A DNA stretch of 25,446 nt from Gallionella sp. (GTDB lineage: Bacteria > Pseudomonadota > Gammaproteobacteria > Burkholderiales > Gallionellaceae), in contig JARCRR010000193.1 of assembly GCA_029850565.1 (NCBI GenBank), positions 1-25,446 of the forward strand, given 5' to 3'. The notes beneath the pieces were generated by a model that ran no database searches, had not been told where the DNA came from, and was given only the letters and a program-made list of their open reading frames with translations. Position numbers and translations under genes: made by a program. Below, piece by piece: positions 23,305 through 25,446 of the stretch (the first letter of the stretch is position 1; each line of letters starts with the position of its first letter).

Positions 23305-23445
23305 AAAACGGGAAGGGGGAAGCGTAAAGGGAGAGGGGTGGAACCTTCGCTCCCCGAACTGTTTCCCCTTCTTCCACTACGTCAAAGCCGGTATTCGGTG
23401 ATAAAGTGCCCGCAACGACTACCCACTAGGCAAGCATCTGACCCT
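23305..23445. other. 141-bp gap between ilvC and pssA
   Basis: Purine-rich and pyrimidine-rich blocks (GAAGGGGGAA near 23315; TTCCCCTTC near 23363) could form a long imperfect hairpin, but there is no T-run. A possible extended -10 (TGA-TAAAGT, 23399-23407) lies about 40 bp before pssA, without a good -35. No gene is seen. Confidence 0.4.
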
Positions 23446-24207
23446 ATGATCGATCTGAAACAGCGCGAAAAAATGAACCTGCGTCGGCGCAGCATCTACT
23501 TGCTACCCAACCTGTTCACCACGGCTGCTTTGTTCGCCGGCTTCTATGCCATCGTGCAATCAATGAACGGTCGTTACGAGATTGCCGCAGTGGCTATCTT
23601 CATCGCCATGGTGCTGGACGGTCTGGATGGTCGTGTAGCGCGCATGACGCACACGCAAAGTGAGTTCGGTGCGGAATACGACAGTCTGTCCGACATGGTG
23701 TCGTTCGGCGTCGCTCCCTCCATACTGATGTATGAATGGGCGTTCCGCGATCTGGGCAAGTGGGGTTGGTTCGCTGCTTTCATCTACTGCGCGAGTGCGG
23801 CACTGCGTTTGGCGCGCTTCAATACCAACATCGATGTAATCGACAAGCGTTACTTTCAAGGTTTGCCCAGCCCTGCTGCGGCTGCATTGGTCGCCGGCTT
23901 CGTGTGGGTGATGCTGGATAACCGTTTCACAGGATATGAACTGCGCTGGTATGCGGCGGCGGTGACGGTATTTGCCGGTTTGAGCATGGTCAGCAGCCTC
24001 AAATACTACAGCTTCAAATCCATCAATATGCGCAAGAGCGTGCCCTTCATCGTCATCTTCTTGTTCGCGCTGTTCTTTATCCTGGTATCGGTGGATCCCC
24101 CGTTGCACCTGTTCCTGCTGTTCCTGGGGTACTGTCTGTCCGGCTATGTGATGGCGTTGCTGGATCTGCGCAAACCCAAATCTGCCACGCCACCGACACT
24201 GCCTTAA
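23446..24207 (+). CDS. pssA: CDP-diacylglycerol-serine O-phosphatidyltransferase
   Basis: This inner-membrane enzyme makes phosphatidylserine, the precursor of phosphatidylethanolamine. From ATG 23446 it has 253 residues and several membrane segments. The CDP-alcohol phosphotransferase motif is complete: D58-G-L-D61-G ... A65-R66 ... G75 ... D79 ... D83. An RRRSIYLLPNLFT segment (13-25) is typical of this family. An internal ATG at 23473 is the alternative start. It follows ilvC, a frequent betaproteobacterial order. Its stop overlaps the end of the converging adenosyltransferase gene by 4 bp. Confidence 0.95.
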   Translation: MIDLKQREKMNLRRRSIYLLPNLFTTAALFAGFYAIVQSMNGRYEIAAVAIFIAMVLDGLDGRVARMTHTQSEFGAEYDSLSDMVSFGVAPSILMYEWAFRDLGKWGWFAAFIYCASAALRLARFNTNIDVIDKRYFQGLPSPAAAALVAGFVWVMLDNRFTGYELRWYAAAVTVFAGLSMVSSLKYYSFKSINMRKSVPFIVIFLFALFFILVSVDPPLHLFLLFLGYCLSGYVMALLDLRKPKSATPPTLP

Positions 24208-24746
24208 TTACGCTGCCACAGCGTTTCCGTCTCTCCTGTCGCGCGGTTGAGCACGCGACACAACACAAACAGCAGATCAGACAATCGGTTGAGGTAACGC
24301 CCCACATCGTTGCTCACGGTTTCGCTTTGCGCGAGATGACAAAAGTCGCGCTCGGCGCGGCGCGCCACGCTGCGTGCCACATGGCACAATGCTGCGGCTC
24401 TAGAGCCGTTGGGGAGAAGGAATTCTTTGAGCGGAGGCAGGTCGGTGTTATAGCGTGCAATGCAATCGTCCAGTCGCGCTAACTTTTCTTGCGCGAACAC
24501 CGTGCCTGGTAAAGCCAAGGTCGCCCCCAGATCGAACAAGTCATTCTGGATGCGCAGCACTTCTTCGCGGATGTCTTGCGGCAATGATTCGGCCAGCAAT
24601 ACGCCGAGATGGCTGTTGAGTTCATCCACACTGCCGAGCGCATTGATACGGGCACTGTCTTTGCTGAGCCGTATACCATTCGCCAGGCCGGTGGTGCCAT
24701 CGTCTCCCGTGCGCGTCACGATCTTGTTCAAACGATTCGCCATCAT
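24204..24746 (-). CDS. PduO-type cob(I)alamin adenosyltransferase
   Basis: This enzyme transfers the adenosyl group from ATP to cob(I)alamin to make coenzyme B12. The 180 residues form the expected helical-bundle family. The N-terminal ATP-binding segment is T-R-T-G-D-D-G-T-T-G (11-20), followed by R-I-N-A-L-G-S-V-D-E-L-N. The C-terminal R-Y-L-N-R-L-S-D-L-L-F segment is the conserved subunit-interface helix. The ATG at 24746 overlaps the DUF1841 stop by 4 bp, with GGAG five bases upstream. A longer frame upstream lies within DUF1841 and is not used. Confidence 0.93.
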   Translation of the reverse strand: MMANRLNKIVTRTGDDGTTGLANGIRLSKDSARINALGSVDELNSHLGVLLAESLPQDIREEVLRIQNDLFDLGATLALPGTVFAQEKLARLDDCIARYNTDLPPLKEFLLPNGSRAAALCHVARSVARRAERDFCHLAQSETVSNDVGRYLNRLSDLLFVLCRVLNRATGETETLWQRN

Positions 24747-25165
24747 TGCTTCTCCAGACAGCCCAGATAGACGGCGGCATCCGGAGCTGTCTTGTTGCGC
24801 TGAGCTTGCCAGATCATCTCGCCCAGACAATCCATCATCGCGTGTTGCGCTTCATGTTCAGATTCGTATTTCTGCGTGAGCCGCACGAACTGTTCGCGGA
24901 TGCCGTGCGGCTGGCCGATGGATATCTGCTCTTCGATGGTCAGATGCATCATCAGATGCAGGAAGGGATTCACCACGCTGCCATCAGCCGCAAAGTCCTT
25001 ATCCTGATTGGTTTCCACGTCATTGAAGATGGCGTGGTATTCGGGGTGTTTGTCTATGAGTTGCGCAGTGAGGTCTTCCAGCGGCGACAGCAACTCCTTG
25101 GCGCAGCGTTTGCGCCAGGATTCGAACAGGAATAATCGCGCTTCGTCGCGTGTGGGATTGAACAT
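24743..25165 (-). CDS. DUF1841 family protein
   Basis: The 140-residue soluble protein begins MFNPTRDEARLFLFESW, which I associate with DUF1841. It has a His-rich central segment (NPFLHLMMHLTIEEQI) and a second His/Glu-rich helix (ESEHEAQHAMMDCLGEMIW); these could bind metal, but this is unproven. AAGGTG lies about five bases before the ATG. Its start overlaps the nth stop by one base and its stop overlaps the adenosyltransferase start by 4 bp, so nth-DUF1841-adenosyltransferase is probably one operon. Function unknown. Confidence 0.85.
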   Translation of the reverse strand: MFNPTRDEARLFLFESWRKRCAKELLSPLEDLTAQLIDKHPEYHAIFNDVETNQDKDFAADGSVVNPFLHLMMHLTIEEQISIGQPHGIREQFVRLTQKYESEHEAQHAMMDCLGEMIWQAQRNKTAPDAAVYLGCLEKQ

Positions 25166-25446
25166 CACAACACCTTCTCTTTGTATTCGCACAAATCCAG
25201 AATGACGCACTCGCCGCACTTGGGTTTGCGTGCCATGCACACGTAACGTCCGTGCAGGATGAGCCAGTGGTGGGCGTCGAGTTTGAATTCATCGGGCACG
25301 AACTTCAACAGCTTCTTTTCCACTTCCGCCACGTCTTTTCCGGGGGCAAGGCCGATGCGGTTGCTGATGCGGAAGATGTGCGTGTCGACCGCGATGGTCG
25401 GTTGGCCGAATGCAGTGTTGAGGATCACGCTGGCGGTCTTGCGGCC
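25165..25446 (-). CDS. nth: endonuclease III, 3' part (cut by window edge)
   Basis: Only the C-terminal part of this DNA glycosylase/AP lyase, which removes oxidised pyrimidines, is present. The frame enters at the right edge with G-R-K-T-A-S-V, where Lys is the catalytic Lys (K120 in E. coli numbering). The conserved Asp follows in AVDTHIFR. The C-terminal [4Fe-4S] loop is complete: C-x6-C-x2-C-x5-C in VCMARKPKCGECVILDLCEY. The N-terminus and start codon lie beyond 25446. It overlaps DUF1841 by one base (TGATG). Confidence 0.96.
   Translation of the reverse strand, partial: GRKTASVILNTAFGQPTIAVDTHIFRISNRIGLAPGKDVAEVEKKLLKFVPDEFKLDAHHWLILHGRYVCMARKPKCGECVILDLCEYKEKVL

Noticed and set aside
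1..25446. CRISPR array, tRNA/rRNA genes, transposase, integrase or att site
   Set aside because: No regularly spaced repeats, tRNA-like cloverleaf genes, rRNA segments or recombinase motifs were seen on reading through the window by eye.

Overview
The window reads as a gene-dense chromosomal segment of a betaproteobacterium. The gene neighbourhoods (ilvBNC followed by pssA, divergent lptF/lptG and pepA-holC-valS, a sigma factor followed by DUF3619 and DUF3106 genes) and protein wording suggest the Nitrosomonadales, possibly near Gallionellaceae. That placement is inference; no rRNA or other phylogenetic marker is present.

Region 1 (1-6911) is accessory. A dispersed palindromic repeat (81-151) and a 92-residue orphan gene (270-548) precede a type I restriction-modification locus: hsdM-hsdS, then a class II Fic protein gene, then hsdR. 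hsdM/hsdS overlap by 4 bp and fic/hsdR by 8 bp. Between the two pairs lies a 179-bp gap with a 13-bp-arm palindrome and three copies of an ACGTGWTAAG motif. The locus therefore looks like two transcription units, methylation plus specificity and Fic plus restriction, the second with its own operators. Two almost identical rho-independent terminators (571-598 and 6883-6911), which differ by one loop base and one compensated base pair, bracket it.

Region 2 (6936-10907): slyX and a BepA-like M48 metalloprotease on the minus strand diverge from a plus-strand set encoding a Ser/Thr protein kinase fused to a cyclic-nucleotide-binding domain, a single-domain rhodanese and a TusA-family sulfur carrier. 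A DUF1622 membrane protein gene converges on this set.

Region 3 (10955-18560): a minus-strand operon pepA-holC-unknown ORF-valS diverges from lptF-lptG, the LPS export permeases. The unknown ORF between holC and valS holds one REP-like palindrome inside its reading frame, and a second dispersed repeat supplies its stop codon.

Region 4 (18575-19902) is an ECF-like sigma factor, a DUF3619 single-pass membrane protein and a DUF3106 exported protein on the minus strand. They diverge from ilvB-ilvN-ilvC (branched-chain amino acid synthesis), which has a good sigma70 promoter, followed by pssA (phosphatidylserine synthase). Converging on pssA are a PduO-type cobalamin adenosyltransferase gene, a DUF1841 gene and the 3' part of nth, which runs off the right edge.

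No tRNA, rRNA, CRISPR array, transposase or integrase was recognised. The most unusual content is the Fic-containing restriction locus with its operator-like intergenic region and matched flanking terminators, and the kinase-cNMP fusion gene beside sulfur-relay genes.
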